Shown: piece by piece, positions 34,110 through 43,867 of the stretch
How positions within the stretch are numbered: the stretch's first letter is position 1
Layout: each line of letters begins with the position of its first letter
Assembly (NCBI RefSeq): GCF_018919145.1
Contig: NZ_JAHLQJ010000010.1
Span: 1 to 64,000 of the forward strand
Reading direction: 5' to 3'
From: Paenibacillus brevis
Lineage (GTDB): Bacteria > Bacillota > Bacilli > Paenibacillales > Paenibacillaceae
DNA length: 64,000 bases
The notes under the pieces: model-generated
Seen by the model: the letters and a program-made list of their open reading frames with translations, nothing else
What the model was told of the DNA's origin: nothing
Database searches by the model: none
Program-made: the position numbers and the translations under genes

Positions 34110-35952
34110 ACTATTCTCTACCTCCAACAGACAATGGGAGCCGAAACGCCGTCTGACAGTCTCTGAATGGGCTGACATGAACCGAGTGTTAACCACCGAG
34201 AGCAGTGCAGAAGCAGGACCGTGGCGAACTGACAGAGCCCCTTATCAGCGAGAGATTATGGACTCCATAGAGAAATGGGAGGAAGTTGTGATCATGGCCT
34301 CTGCGCAAGTTGGGAAAACGGAGTTCCTGCTGAATGTGACTGGATCTTATATCGATCAGGAGCCGTGCCCAATCCTACATGTACTGCCAAACGATACACT
34401 GATTCAGGCATATTCCAAAAAGCGACTTACACCAATGATTAATAACTGCGAGCCGCTGCGCGCAAAGATCGGAGTTGCCAAGTCGCGAGACAGTAGCAAT
34501 ACCATCGAGGAGAAGTCTTTCCCAGGCGGTTATGTGGCTATTGCGGGCGCTAACGTTCCGGAAGGTTTATCGTCTCGGCCAATTCAAATTGTGCTATGTG
34601 ACGAAGTAGATCGATTCCCTATTTCATCTGGTAAAGAGGGCGATCCCATTGCCTTGGCGACGGCCAGAACTAAGACATACCGTCATAAGCGGCGGCATTT
34701 GTTTGTCTCGACTCCAGTCGATAAGGAAACCTCCCGGATTAACCAACTATATGAGAATAGCACAATGGAACAATGGTGCCTGCCTTGTCCGCATTGCGGA
34801 GAGCTCCAGCCGCTCAAGTTCAAGAGTGGTAAGGATGGTGGTATTGCATTTGAACACTATGTCTCCGAGTCCGGCGAAATCGTCGTTACCAAAGCAGAAC
34901 ACCGCTGCGCATATTGCGGAATGCTCGGCTCAGAGAAGGATTGGAAGCGCGGAGAAGGGCAATGGATCGCTCAGAAAGAGCATTCCACCCGTCGCGGATT
35001 CCATATCAATCAGCTTTCCAGCCCGTGGTCAGATTGGCGCGAGGTAGCGAAGGCTTTTTTAGTTGCCAAAAGAGAAGGCATTGATAAGCTCAAAGTATTT
35101 GTAAACACGGTTCTTGGAGAGCCTTGGGAAACCAAGGTCAAGGGTGTTGACGAAAAGACACTAATGGAGCGCCGTGAACGATATGAATATGAAGTGCCTG
35201 AAGGTGTCAAGGTGCTCACCGCGGCTGTCGACACTCAGGATGATCGTTTTGAGGTTGAGGTTACAGGCTGGGGAGCTGGAAAAGAATCTTGGAGAATCGA
35301 ATATCAACGGATTTATGGGGATTTGGACCAGCCGCAGATTTGGAACGAACTTGACAGGTTCCTTTGCCGGTCTTGGATTGGCCCTGGAGGTCGTGAATTT
35401 CGAATTATTGGAGTTTGCATGGACTCTGGGGGTCACTACACAAAAGAAGTTTATGAATTCACCAAGCCACGTGAATATCGTCGGATATATTCCATAAAAG
35501 GACAAGGGATTAATCCTAAGACAGCGGAGCATGTACCCTTCATTGCGAAACATACCAGGACGCAAATCCAGAAAGCTATGCTGATCCATCTGGGGGTAGA
35601 TGACGGGAAGGTTAAGGTGTTTGATAGCCTCAAGGTAACTGAGCCTGGGCCGCTCTATTGTCATTTTCCTAATGACGAGGAAAAGGGATACACGCAAGAA
35701 TATTTCCTCGGTCTTACAGCTGAGACTCAACAAACGGTTGTGAAAGAAGGAGTCAAATACAAAGTCTGGGTGAAAACTCGGGACCGAAACGAGCCATTTG
35801 ACCTAGCCGTCTATAACCGGGCGGTGATCGAATTACTTCGACCAAACCTATCATTACCTATCGAGCAGCAACCAAACGGTCCGAAAATCGACCCAGACAC
35901 TTCGGTGAGAATCCGAAAGAAGGGCAAGAAACGCGTTTCGGCAGGTAGATAG
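34087..35952 (+). CDS. Terminase large subunit, GpA family
   Basis: 621 residues. The ATPase domain has a Walker A-like ASAQVGKTE (71-79) and Walker B-like IQIVLCDEVDRF (near 160). A Cys motif (CPHCG and CAYCG, about 235-280) is followed by the nuclease domain (about 370-590, VDTQDDRFEVEV, GVCMDSGGH). It cuts and packages DNA at the portal, and the GpA family implies cos packaging. It is intact. Confidence 0.93.
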   Translation: MVAQKTVELFSTSNRQWEPKRRLTVSEWADMNRVLTTESSAEAGPWRTDRAPYQREIMDSIEKWEEVVIMASAQVGKTEFLLNVTGSYIDQEPCPILHVLPNDTLIQAYSKKRLTPMINNCEPLRAKIGVAKSRDSSNTIEEKSFPGGYVAIAGANVPEGLSSRPIQIVLCDEVDRFPISSGKEGDPIALATARTKTYRHKRRHLFVSTPVDKETSRINQLYENSTMEQWCLPCPHCGELQPLKFKSGKDGGIAFEHYVSESGEIVVTKAEHRCAYCGMLGSEKDWKRGEGQWIAQKEHSTRRGFHINQLSSPWSDWREVAKAFLVAKREGIDKLKVFVNTVLGEPWETKVKGVDEKTLMERRERYEYEVPEGVKVLTAAVDTQDDRFEVEVTGWGAGKESWRIEYQRIYGDLDQPQIWNELDRFLCRSWIGPGGREFRIIGVCMDSGGHYTKEVYEFTKPREYRRIYSIKGQGINPKTAEHVPFIAKHTRTQIQKAMLIHLGVDDGKVKVFDSLKVTEPGPLYCHFPNDEEKGYTQEYFLGLTAETQQTVVKEGVKYKVWVKTRDRNEPFDLAVYNRAVIELLRPNLSLPIEQQPNGPKIDPDTSVRIRKKGKKRVSAGR

Positions 35953-35981
35953 TAAACCCTGAGAAGGAGGTGAAAAGGGAA

Positions 35982-36215
35982 ATGCCAAAAATCACATTGG
36001 AAGAAGCAAGATTGAATTATCAGACTTGGCGTGCTGCTGAGCTCGCACTCGCAACCGGACAGTCTTATAGCATCGCGGGAAGATCGTTGACTAGAGTAGA
36101 CATGCCGACGATTCTTGAGCGCATCCGCTATTGGGGCCGTATCGTTGACGAACTTGAGAATCCGGGCAAACGGCGAAGAAAGAAAACTCGAGCATTCACC
36201 CCGTTTGATATATGA
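35982..36215 (+). CDS. Head-tail joining protein, DUF6148/gpW-like
   Basis: 77 residues. LEEARLNYQTWRAAELALATG, GQSYSIAGRSLTRVD and a helix ERIRYWGRIVDEL match the small connector proteins that sit between terminase and portal. ATG 35982 has GAAGGAGGTG upstream. The stop overlaps the portal start by ATGA. Confidence 0.85.
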   Translation: MPKITLEEARLNYQTWRAAELALATGQSYSIAGRSLTRVDMPTILERIRYWGRIVDELENPGKRRRKKTRAFTPFDI

Positions 36216-37831
36216 ATCGGGTTGATAAGGTCATTGGCTACTTTGCTCCAGAGTATGCGAAAAAACGCGCTCAGGCTCGAACTGAAATTGTCCGTCAAGA
36301 GAAGGTCGCTCAGGTCCTTGCCCAAGGATATGGATCTCATGGAGCCAGCCGCACCAAGAAGGCCACGGCATTATGGAATCCCGACATCGGCGATGCAGAC
36401 GCAGACATACATGATCACTTGGAGACTTTACGCGCCCGATCTCGCGACTTATCTGTTGGGGGATCCGTCGTAACTGGGGCAATAAAAACATTGAGAACAA
36501 ATGTTGTGGGGACTGGGCTAAAGTTAAAGCCGGCCTTTGATAAGGAATTCCTGAACTTAACGGACGAACAAGCTGCGGCTTTGAAAAAGCAGATAGATCG
36601 GGAATGGTCTATTTGGGCTGATTCTAAAAACTGCGATGCTGCAGGTCTCAATGATTTCTATGGGCTACAGCAACTGGCGTTTATCTCGCAGCTTAAAAGC
36701 GGCGATGTCTTTGCGTTACTTCCTTTGATCGAGAGACCATTTTCCACTTATGATCTAAAGATTAAATTAGTCGAAGCAGACAGATGCAGCAATCCTAATG
36801 GAGTGAGCACAGACAAAGTTCAAGCTGGTGTCGAGGTTGATGCAGATGGGATGGTGGTTGCTTATCATTTCAGCAGCCGACATCCAGGAAGTGGTGGAGT
36901 CTTCTGGGGTGGAGAGCAGGAATGGACCCGTGTTCTGGCAAGAGGCGGGAAATCAGGTAGGTACAACGTCCTCCATCTGATGGAATCTGAACGGCCTGAT
37001 CAGCGGCGCGGCGTGCCTATCATTGCTCCGGTGATTGAAGCTTTAAAAAAGCTTGACCAATACACGGAAGCAGAGTTGACCGCGGCTGTAATCCAGTCCA
37101 TGTTTACGGTCTTTATTGAAACTCCTGATGAAGATCTGGATGCGTTCGGACTAGAACCGCCGGATACCGACAACATTGACGATGGATACGCCGACCCTCA
37201 AGACATCAAGATGGGTGCGGGCACAGTTCAAAAACTAGACCCCGGAGAAAAGGCGACCTTTGCCGACCCGACCCGACCTAGCAGTAACTTTGATCCGTTT
37301 GTAACTGCAATTTTGCGACAAATAGGTTCTGCTCTTGAAATTCCATATGAATTGCTGGTAAAACACTTTACCTCATCGTACACAGCGAGCCGTGCGGCTT
37401 TGCTCGAAGCATGGAAGATGTTCCGAATGCGACGGGTATGGCTTGCATCGGCTTTTTGTCAGCCAATTTATGAGGAGTGGTTCGTGGAAGCTGTGACCAA
37501 AGGTCGTATTGACGCACCGGGCATCTTTGATGACCCGGCTATTTTTCGCGCCTATACGAAGGCGGAATGGAATGGACCAAGCCAAGGCTTGCTAGATCCT
37601 CTCAAGGAAGTTAACGCCGCAGTTACTCGTATTGAACATAACTTCAGCACAGCAGAGAAAGAGACCGCTGAGCTTACGGGAGGTCAGTGGGAATCGAACG
37701 TCCAGCAGAGATCGCATGAGTTGGCGACGCTGACTCGTCTCGGTTTGACTGAGGGGGCAAAGTCAGCAGCTACTGCTTCACCAGCTCCGTCGAATAACGG
37801 GGATGAAGAAGATGACAGTGATGATCAATGA
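36212..37831 (+). CDS. Portal protein, lambda family
   Basis: 539 residues; helical-rich with GASRTKKATALWNP near 50 and the conserved AISRAYTASRAALLEAW-like stretch (SYTASRAALLEAWKMFRMRR near 390) of lambda gpB-type portals. It forms the dodecameric DNA gate at the capsid vertex. It has no good ribosome binding site and probably depends on coupling to the upstream gene. The C-terminus is low-complexity acidic (GDEEDDSDDQ). Confidence 0.92.
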   Translation: MNRVDKVIGYFAPEYAKKRAQARTEIVRQEKVAQVLAQGYGSHGASRTKKATALWNPDIGDADADIHDHLETLRARSRDLSVGGSVVTGAIKTLRTNVVGTGLKLKPAFDKEFLNLTDEQAAALKKQIDREWSIWADSKNCDAAGLNDFYGLQQLAFISQLKSGDVFALLPLIERPFSTYDLKIKLVEADRCSNPNGVSTDKVQAGVEVDADGMVVAYHFSSRHPGSGGVFWGGEQEWTRVLARGGKSGRYNVLHLMESERPDQRRGVPIIAPVIEALKKLDQYTEAELTAAVIQSMFTVFIETPDEDLDAFGLEPPDTDNIDDGYADPQDIKMGAGTVQKLDPGEKATFADPTRPSSNFDPFVTAILRQIGSALEIPYELLVKHFTSSYTASRAALLEAWKMFRMRRVWLASAFCQPIYEEWFVEAVTKGRIDAPGIFDDPAIFRAYTKAEWNGPSQGLLDPLKEVNAAVTRIEHNFSTAEKETAELTGGQWESNVQQRSHELATLTRLGLTEGAKSAATASPAPSNNGDEEDDSDDQ

Positions 37832-37859
37832 TTTTGGGGAAGGGAGGTGATGAGGAAAT

Positions 37860-38972
37860 ATGCCAAAGAAAATTAAGCTTAACGGTACCGTTGTTGGGGA
37901 TCGCGATGCCTGGATCTATGACTGGCTTGAAATTCCGTATATCAGTCCGTCATCCGTTCACAAATCTCTCGAAGAGGCAGGTGGAGATGATATTGACGTT
38001 TATATCAGCTCCGGTGGCGGCAATGCTTGGTCGGGTTCAGAAATTCACACTGCGCTCAAAGAGTATCCGGGATTTGTTACGGTAAAAATCCCTTCAATTG
38101 CTGGTAGTGCAGCGTCGGTGATTGCCATGGCCGGTGATAAGATCTTGATCGCTCCAACCGCTCAAATCATGATTCATAATTCAGCGACTTGGACGGACGG
38201 GAACAAAGAGGATCACCAGCAAACTATGCAGATGCTCCAAAGCGTTGACGAAGCCATGGTCAATGCTTATGAATCAAAGACAGGCAAATCTCGTGAAGAA
38301 ATTCGACAGTTGATGGAAAACGAGACATTCATGAATGCACAGCTAGCTGTTGAATTAGGATTTGCCGATGAAGTCATGTTTGCCACCGAAGAGGTGGAGC
38401 CTGTTGCAACCGCAAACCTTGCGGCAGAATTACCGCCAGCAATCTTGGACAAGTTTCGGACTAAGATCCTGGCGATGAATCAGGACAACCCCAAGACTTT
38501 AAATCAAAAAGAATTGACGCCCGAGACTATGGCTACCCAGCCTGTGCCAGAGGCAAACACAAAGGAGGTACTAACGACAATGGATATCAATGAATTGAGA
38601 GCTAAACATCCGGAGTTATTTGAACAAGTAAAAGCTGAGGTGAAGGACGAGGCGATCCAGGAAGAACGCCAGCGCGTAAATAGCCTGAATGCCCTGGCAA
38701 AGGCGCCGGGAGCTGCTGATATCGTAGCAAAGGCAATCGAAGCAGGTAAAACGGCGGCTGAGGCTGCAATCGAGATCGTCAACGCTTCAACTGAACGTAT
38801 TTCCAGCGAAGCCCAAGCCCGCAAGGAAGATTCGGAAGCAAGTAATGCAAAAGACGTACTGTCCCAGGATGTTGATACGCCTGAAGCGAAAGCAGAAGCA
38901 GAAGAAGCGCAAGCTCAATCTGAGGTCGACGAAGTGACCGCAGAAATCCAACGTTTAACAGGGGGTAAGTAA
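37860..38972 (+). CDS. Head maturation protease (ClpP-type) fused to scaffold
   Basis: 370 residues. The ClpP-like domain (1-190) has DVYISSGGG, catalytic S86 in AGSAASVIAMAG and H106 in MIHNS. A linker (about 200-240) leads to a charged helical scaffold domain (241-370). The protein processes the procapsid interior. AAGGGAGGTGATG lies upstream. An internal start for scaffold alone is listed separately. Confidence 0.9.
   Translation: MPKKIKLNGTVVGDRDAWIYDWLEIPYISPSSVHKSLEEAGGDDIDVYISSGGGNAWSGSEIHTALKEYPGFVTVKIPSIAGSAASVIAMAGDKILIAPTAQIMIHNSATWTDGNKEDHQQTMQMLQSVDEAMVNAYESKTGKSREEIRQLMENETFMNAQLAVELGFADEVMFATEEVEPVATANLAAELPPAILDKFRTKILAMNQDNPKTLNQKELTPETMATQPVPEANTKEVLTTMDINELRAKHPELFEQVKAEVKDEAIQEERQRVNSLNALAKAPGAADIVAKAIEAGKTAAEAAIEIVNASTERISSEAQARKEDSEASNAKDVLSQDVDTPEAKAEAEEAQAQSEVDEVTAEIQRLTGGK
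38580..38972 (+). CDS. Nested scaffold protein from internal start (Nu3-like)
   Basis: In-frame ATG 38580 has AAAGGAGG (38561-38568) at good spacing and opens exactly at the scaffold domain (MDINELRAKHPELFEQ), giving 130 residues. Lambda makes Nu3 from C in the same way. The internal site is seen in the sequence; its use is inferred. Confidence 0.7.
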   Translation: MDINELRAKHPELFEQVKAEVKDEAIQEERQRVNSLNALAKAPGAADIVAKAIEAGKTAAEAAIEIVNASTERISSEAQARKEDSEASNAKDVLSQDVDTPEAKAEAEEAQAQSEVDEVTAEIQRLTGGK

Positions 38973-38974
38973 TC

Positions 38975-39367
38975 ATGCCAGCATACGAAAGCCAACCTTA
39001 CGACACATTAATAGCCGGTTATGTTCAGCCGCTAACGAAGGTGTCCGTCATCGTAAAGTCGGGGGCCGGAATCGTGAAACGCGGTACTGTTTTGGGTGTT
39101 ATCGATCAGCTTCCTGAATCCGATCAGTACCATGGTATGTACATCGTAGCACCTGTCGATTCGTCCAAGACCGATGGATCCCAAGAACCGTTCGCTATCT
39201 TGGATGACCAGGAAGTCGATGCCACGACAGAAGATGTCAGGGCCACTGGATTCACCAGCGGTGAGTTTAACCGCCATGCGCTCATCTTTGGCGGCACAGA
39301 TACGATAGAGACGCATGATGTAGCCATGCGCAAGATCGGATTCATCACAAAACGGATCGTAGAATAA
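38975..39367 (+). CDS. Head decoration protein, gpD-like
   Basis: 130 residues, beta-rich, with the gpD pattern (KRGTVLGVI, APVDSSKTDGSQEPFAIL, ATGFTSGEFN). Trimers stabilise the expanded lambda-type head. It starts two bases after the scaffold stop. Confidence 0.87.
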   Translation: MPAYESQPYDTLIAGYVQPLTKVSVIVKSGAGIVKRGTVLGVIDQLPESDQYHGMYIVAPVDSSKTDGSQEPFAILDDQEVDATTEDVRATGFTSGEFNRHALIFGGTDTIETHDVAMRKIGFITKRIVE

Positions 39368-39382
39368 GGGAGGATAAAACAC

Positions 39383-40405
39383 ATGCCAGACATTTACTCA
39401 TTTCCACAACTCGTTAAAGTCGTTTCAGCGCTGCCGACGACATCGGAGTATATCACAAAAACCTTCTTTTCCGAAGGTGAAACCGGCTTAACCACAGAAA
39501 TTGAAATCCAAACAATGCGCGGTAAGAATCGAATCGCGCCGTATGTTTCCGAATTGCAGACTGGTAAAATCTTGGCGCGCGATAAATTCGAGGCTCAACA
39601 GTATGCGCCGGTCCCGGTTAAACCGGCTCGGAACATTACGATGAACGACCTAAAAGCTCGGCAGGCTGGAGAGTTATTGTATGCTCCTGACAGCTTCGAG
39701 ACTCGTCAGCGTAAATTGATCGCCAAGGACATGGTGGAGCTCAACGACTCTATCATTCGCAGGAAGGTTGAAATGGCTTCTCAGCTCATCTTCACCGGAA
39801 AGGTAATCCAGATCGGCGAAGGCGTCGAGCAAGAACTTGATTATGGTTTCTCTAACAAAATCACTCTCTCGGGCACCGATCTTTGGAGCAACGACGCTTC
39901 CGATCCAATCCGATTCCTTAATGGTCTGCGTCAATCCATCATGCAGAAGAACGGCCGCACTTCACGGCTGGTACTTGGTGCATATGATGCAATGACACGA
40001 TTGACTCGGCACCCAGCGATTCTGAAACTGTTGGATAATAAGGGGCTTGATATCGGTAATGTTGACACCCGTCTTCTTCCGGACGGAGTCACCTATCATG
40101 GCTATCTGCGTGATGTAGGGGTAGACCTTTACAGTTATACCGGCAACTACACCGACGAGAATGGTGCAGAGCATCCTTTTATTCCAAACGGAACTATAGT
40201 GATGCTCCCTGATGGCAAACCATTTGAATTCCTGTATGGAGCCAACCCGGTTGCAATCGACAAGCAAATGAAGTTGGTTAATCTTCCGGTTGTGGCTCAG
40301 GTGTTTATGGACGAAAGAACGGCGGTCCGCACATTGGAACTCCAAAGCCGTCCGTTCCCTGTGCCTGAAAACATCGAAAACTGGTATGTAGCGAAGGTTA
40401 TGTAA
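39383..40405 (+). CDS. Major capsid protein, gpE-like
   Basis: 340 residues of the lambda gpE family (HK97 fold): MNDLKARQAGE, the DSIIRRKVEMASQLIFTGK spine region, and the C-terminal ERTAVRTLELQSRPFPVPEN. GGGAGGAT precedes the ATG. Confidence 0.93.
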   Translation: MPDIYSFPQLVKVVSALPTTSEYITKTFFSEGETGLTTEIEIQTMRGKNRIAPYVSELQTGKILARDKFEAQQYAPVPVKPARNITMNDLKARQAGELLYAPDSFETRQRKLIAKDMVELNDSIIRRKVEMASQLIFTGKVIQIGEGVEQELDYGFSNKITLSGTDLWSNDASDPIRFLNGLRQSIMQKNGRTSRLVLGAYDAMTRLTRHPAILKLLDNKGLDIGNVDTRLLPDGVTYHGYLRDVGVDLYSYTGNYTDENGAEHPFIPNGTIVMLPDGKPFEFLYGANPVAIDKQMKLVNLPVVAQVFMDERTAVRTLELQSRPFPVPENIENWYVAKVM

Positions 40406-40430
40406 CTAAAAATAAGGTGGGAAAATCTTT

Positions 40431-40592
40431 ATGGGATACATCGCAAAAGAAAAAGTTCTTCACAGTGGCAGACAGTTTGAAATCGGCGAGGAAGTGCTGG
40501 GACTCAAAAAGGAAGAGGCAGAACGCCTCATCGAGCTCAAAGCTATCGAAGAGGAGAAAAAGGCCGCTAAGACCAAGGATGACCAAGCTTAG
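40431..40592 (+). CDS. Small charged phage protein
   Basis: 53 residues: MGYIAKEKVLHSGRQFEIGE, then LGLKKEEAERLIELKAIEEE and a Lys-rich tail. AAGGTGGGA lies upstream. It sits in the capsid-to-joining-protein gap with no other frame available. The pattern (short strand plus helix-turn-helix of Lys/Glu) recalls small FI-like or Rho-N-like head proteins; function unknown. Confidence 0.75.
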   Translation: MGYIAKEKVLHSGRQFEIGEEVLGLKKEEAERLIELKAIEEEKKAAKTKDDQA

Positions 40593-40604
40593 GAGTGGTG
40601 CTCC

Positions 40605-40958
40605 ATGAACCTTAAGGATCAGATGGCGCTCGACGTCAAAAACGTCTTTATGAACCCTCTTGAGTTTGCGGAGCTGCACACGGTCACGACCTACACTGAC
40701 GAGGTTAAGAAGGCCGGCCGTAAAGATCGCCAACTGCAGATGATCGTTGAGAAGTTTACCCTCGACGGCAAGCCGATCCAGAGCGCCGATGGTGTCTCTG
40801 CCCATAATGCAATTATCCATATTGATCCGCAAACTCTGGCATATACCCCTCGGGTTGACCAGAGTTTTTATTTGGACTTTTTGCAATATGCGGTCAAGGG
40901 CGTCTCCAATGACACAGGCATCCTTAAAATCGTGCTGCAAAAGAACGGGGTTGGTTAA
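40605..40958 (+). CDS. Head-tail joining protein, FII-like
   Basis: 117 residues, beta-rich. FMNPLEFAELHTVT at the N-terminus, SADGVSAHNAIIHID in the middle and GILKIVLQKNG at the end fit the FII/Gifsy-2 attachment family. Its place after the capsid gene agrees. Confidence 0.75.
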   Translation: MNLKDQMALDVKNVFMNPLEFAELHTVTTYTDEVKKAGRKDRQLQMIVEKFTLDGKPIQSADGVSAHNAIIHIDPQTLAYTPRVDQSFYLDFLQYAVKGVSNDTGILKIVLQKNGVG

Positions 40959-40960
40959 CC

Positions 40961-41527
40961 GTGGCTGATTTTATCGAGATCAAGGATAACCTCAAGCGGG
41001 TCAACAAATCGCTCAAGCAAATGGACGAGGCCGTCAGACAGGCGGTCCTGTCCAGCATTAACCGGGCGACGCAGCGGGCTAAGACGGAAACCGGCCGCAA
41101 GGTGAGGGAGAAGTACCTGGTCAAGCAAAAGGAAGTCCTAGAGACGATCAGCATCAAGAAGGCGAAGGGCAAGCATTTGTCTGCGACATTGACCTCAAAG
41201 GGGCATACGATCCCTCTGATCCGGTTCGCAGTCACTCCTCGCAAGCGACTCAAAAAACCACCTAAGGCGGTCAAAGCAGCTGTCTTCCGGGGCGGCGCTA
41301 AGAAGCCCATTCCGGGAGCGTTTATTGCTACTGCTGGCTCGCATCTAGGTGTGTTTGAGCGGGAAGGGAAGAAGCGGCTGCCGATCCGCGAACTACGTGG
41401 CCCTGCGGTGCCGTCGATGGCGGCAAATGAAGAGGTACGTGAGCATGCCCAAACTATTTATGGCGAGGAAATGCAGAAGCGGCTGCCGCATGAATTGGAT
41501 CGTACGATTGGGAGGTTGTTAGGATGA
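40961..41527 (+). CDS. Minor tail protein Z-like
   Basis: 188 residues, basic, with an N-terminal helical part (INRATQRAKTETGRKVREKY) and the GAFIATAGSHLGVFEREGKKRLPI stretch typical of gpZ. It starts at GTG just after the FII-like gene and acts in tail completion. Confidence 0.85.
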   Translation: MADFIEIKDNLKRVNKSLKQMDEAVRQAVLSSINRATQRAKTETGRKVREKYLVKQKEVLETISIKKAKGKHLSATLTSKGHTIPLIRFAVTPRKRLKKPPKAVKAAVFRGGAKKPIPGAFIATAGSHLGVFEREGKKRLPIRELRGPAVPSMAANEEVREHAQTIYGEEMQKRLPHELDRTIGRLLG

Positions 41528-42051
41528 CACCAAGCACATTAATGGACAAGTTGCAGGAGTACCTGCAAGAGGCTACCAAAGAGGTGTTTCTGGGCCCGCA
41601 TCGGCTTGCCCCGAACATCTTCAAGGTGGATCTGCCTCCGAGGGCTACTCCGGACTATGACCCGAGTCTCCCGTCGCTCCCAGTTACGGATATCCCACCA
41701 GCTACCGCCGACACTACACTGCCGGAGGAGAGGGATGAGCGGTGGCCGTTTATCATCATCACGTATGTGGACTCGGAGGACAACGACGAAGGATATCGGA
41801 CTGCAACGATTGACTTTGTATTTGGATGCGAGGGAAGCGGGCCCGATGGCTACATGGATGTGTTACATCTGATGGAGCATGTCAGGGCTTTCTTGTTGCG
41901 AGAAACATGGGAGGGATGGCCGTGCAGGCTGTCCTTGCCGCTTAATATGGGGTTTTACGATGAGCAGGCAGATCCGTTTTGGATGGGCTACATGTCTACC
42001 AATTGGGATTTGCCTAGCATGGATAGGGAGGCATGGAAGCATGGCTGGTAA
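41524..42051 (+). CDS. Putative tail-completion protein
   Basis: 175 residues, acidic, with a Pro-rich stretch (PSLPSLPVTDIPPATAD) and a folded part (ERWPFIIITYVDSEDNDEG to the C-terminus). Position after Z suggests a tail terminator or completion role. The family is not firmly recognised. Starts by ATGA overlap. Confidence 0.65.
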   Translation: MTPSTLMDKLQEYLQEATKEVFLGPHRLAPNIFKVDLPPRATPDYDPSLPSLPVTDIPPATADTTLPEERDERWPFIIITYVDSEDNDEGYRTATIDFVFGCEGSGPDGYMDVLHLMEHVRAFLLRETWEGWPCRLSLPLNMGFYDEQADPFWMGYMSTNWDLPSMDREAWKHGW

Positions 42052-42406
42052 TAAAAATCGCTCTGAAAAAGAGGAGCTGCTGCAAGATGGGCCGCAGGAA
42101 CGGGTTGCGATTGCGAAGGAAGTTACGCCGCTGGTTGCGATTGAAACGAATGAGGTTGCCGAAGCAAAGGATCCTCCTGAGCAATTAATCTATATTGGGC
42201 CGCCGATCGGCAAGAACGGCATAGCGCTCCGGACACATCAAACCTTTATCGGAGGGCATCCAGCATATTACGAGAGCTTGTACACAGCCTATCCGCTGAT
42301 CAAGAAACTGTTTGTCCCGGTGACAGAGTTGAGAGAAGCACAAAAACAAATCGCTACGGCTGGAACGGCGCTTAATATCGCTGTTCAGTCGCTGAAAGGA
42401 GTGTAA
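42041..42406 (+). CDS. Phage tail-module protein of unknown function
   Basis: 121 residues; ATG 42041 with GGGAGGC upstream, overlapping the previous stop. A disordered charged N-terminus (1-45) precedes LIYIGPPIGKNGIALRTHQT and a helical end. It directly precedes the sheath gene. Confidence 0.65.
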   Translation: MAGNKNRSEKEELLQDGPQERVAIAKEVTPLVAIETNEVAEAKDPPEQLIYIGPPIGKNGIALRTHQTFIGGHPAYYESLYTAYPLIKKLFVPVTELREAQKQIATAGTALNIAVQSLKGV

Positions 42407-42409
42407 GGA

Positions 42410-43855
42410 ATGGTAGAATTTCATGGCATCAAAGCGACTGAGACCTTTGCCCAGAGAGCAGCTGTCGCGCAGGCAAACACCCTGCCTGTTTATTTCGGAA
42501 CGGCGCCTATCAATCTCGCTGCCGATCCTCAAGCAGCAGTCAACAAAGTAATCCTTGCGAGTGACTTTGAGGACTTCAAGCGCAAGCTTGGATACTCCGA
42601 CAATTGGGAGTCCTTTACGCTTTGCGAAGTTGCATATGCGCACTTCGTGGATAACGAGCAGGGTCCGGTTGCCTTTGTCAATGTACTGGCTCTGGATGAT
42701 GTGGAGGATACTCCAGGAGCTGCGGCTACATTTACAGATGGGCTCCACACGATCGATAAAGAGGGCGTGTTGAAAGCCTCTGTGACCGTCGAAGCCTCGG
42801 GAGGCGGTACGACCTACGCGCTGAACACGGACTATGCCCTGACGTTTAACGATGCAGGTAAGCTGGTAATCTCCATTATCCCGGGCGGAACCATCCCTGC
42901 AAACACAACATCTCTGCAAGTGGGGTACAAATCGTTAGATCCTTCGGCGGTTAATGCAGCACGGATCATCGGCGGTTCTGACGCTGTAACAGGAGTACGG
43001 ACAGGGCTGGAACTGATCGAGGACGTATTTATCGAGACTACCTTTGTACCGAACCTCATCGTGGCTCCTGGATACTCTGACGACCCTACAGTGGCCGCTG
43101 TCATGGTCGCCAAAGCTAAGGACATCAACGGTCTGTTTGAAGCTCATGCGATCACCGACCTTGATGCTGGCCAGAAGTATGTGGACGCGGCAGCGTGGAA
43201 AGAAGACAACGGGTATACCGACCACCTGCAGACCAACACGTATCCTATGGCTGGCTATAAAGGGCGTGTCTATCACATGTCCACGCTGGTAGCTGCTGCT
43301 ATGGTAGCGATCGACCAGCAAAATGGGGGCGTTCCGGTTCAAACCCCATCTAACCAGCCTATTACGGCAGACGCTCTCTTGTATGCCGATGGGACTGCGG
43401 TCAACATCCCATATGACCAGGCTAACGCGCTCAATGCAAATGGCATTGTTACAGCGATACGTTGGCAGGATGGTTTCCGTGCATGGGGAAACCGTACAGG
43501 AGCATATCCTGGGTTCACGGATGCACAGCGGGCGTTTATCCCGGTTCGACGGATGTTCTCTTACGTTAAAAATAATCTGGTCCTGCGTCACTGGAACAAG
43601 GTAGACAATCCGCTCAATCCACGTTTGATCAGTTCGGTGGCCGATGATGCTAACATCTGGATTAATGGTCTGGTAGGTGCAGGCTATCTGCTCGGTGGAC
43701 GTGTCGAGTTCCGGGAGTCTGATAACCCATCTGATCAACTCGGCAATGGCAAGGTGGTTTACCGAGTGTTCATCACTCCTCCATCTGTTGGTCAAGAAAT
43801 TGAATTCATCGTCGCTTACGACGCATCTTATCTGGCTGCATTAACGGCGGCTTAA
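42410..43855 (+). CDS. Contractile tail sheath protein
   Basis: 481 residues. The N-terminal VPVYFGTAP-like segment (LPVYFGTAPINL), IIGGSDAVTG, VPNLIVAPGYSDDPTV, the conserved AFRAWGNRT-type segment (GFRAWGNRTGAYPG) and C-terminal RLISSVADDANIWINGLVGAG are sheath hallmarks. It makes the phage a myovirus. GGAATGG and AAGGAGTG precede the ATG. Confidence 0.93.
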   Translation: MVEFHGIKATETFAQRAAVAQANTLPVYFGTAPINLAADPQAAVNKVILASDFEDFKRKLGYSDNWESFTLCEVAYAHFVDNEQGPVAFVNVLALDDVEDTPGAAATFTDGLHTIDKEGVLKASVTVEASGGGTTYALNTDYALTFNDAGKLVISIIPGGTIPANTTSLQVGYKSLDPSAVNAARIIGGSDAVTGVRTGLELIEDVFIETTFVPNLIVAPGYSDDPTVAAVMVAKAKDINGLFEAHAITDLDAGQKYVDAAAWKEDNGYTDHLQTNTYPMAGYKGRVYHMSTLVAAAMVAIDQQNGGVPVQTPSNQPITADALLYADGTAVNIPYDQANALNANGIVTAIRWQDGFRAWGNRTGAYPGFTDAQRAFIPVRRMFSYVKNNLVLRHWNKVDNPLNPRLISSVADDANIWINGLVGAGYLLGGRVEFRESDNPSDQLGNGKVVYRVFITPPSVGQEIEFIVAYDASYLAALTAA

Positions 43856-43867
43856 GGAGGGAAAACC

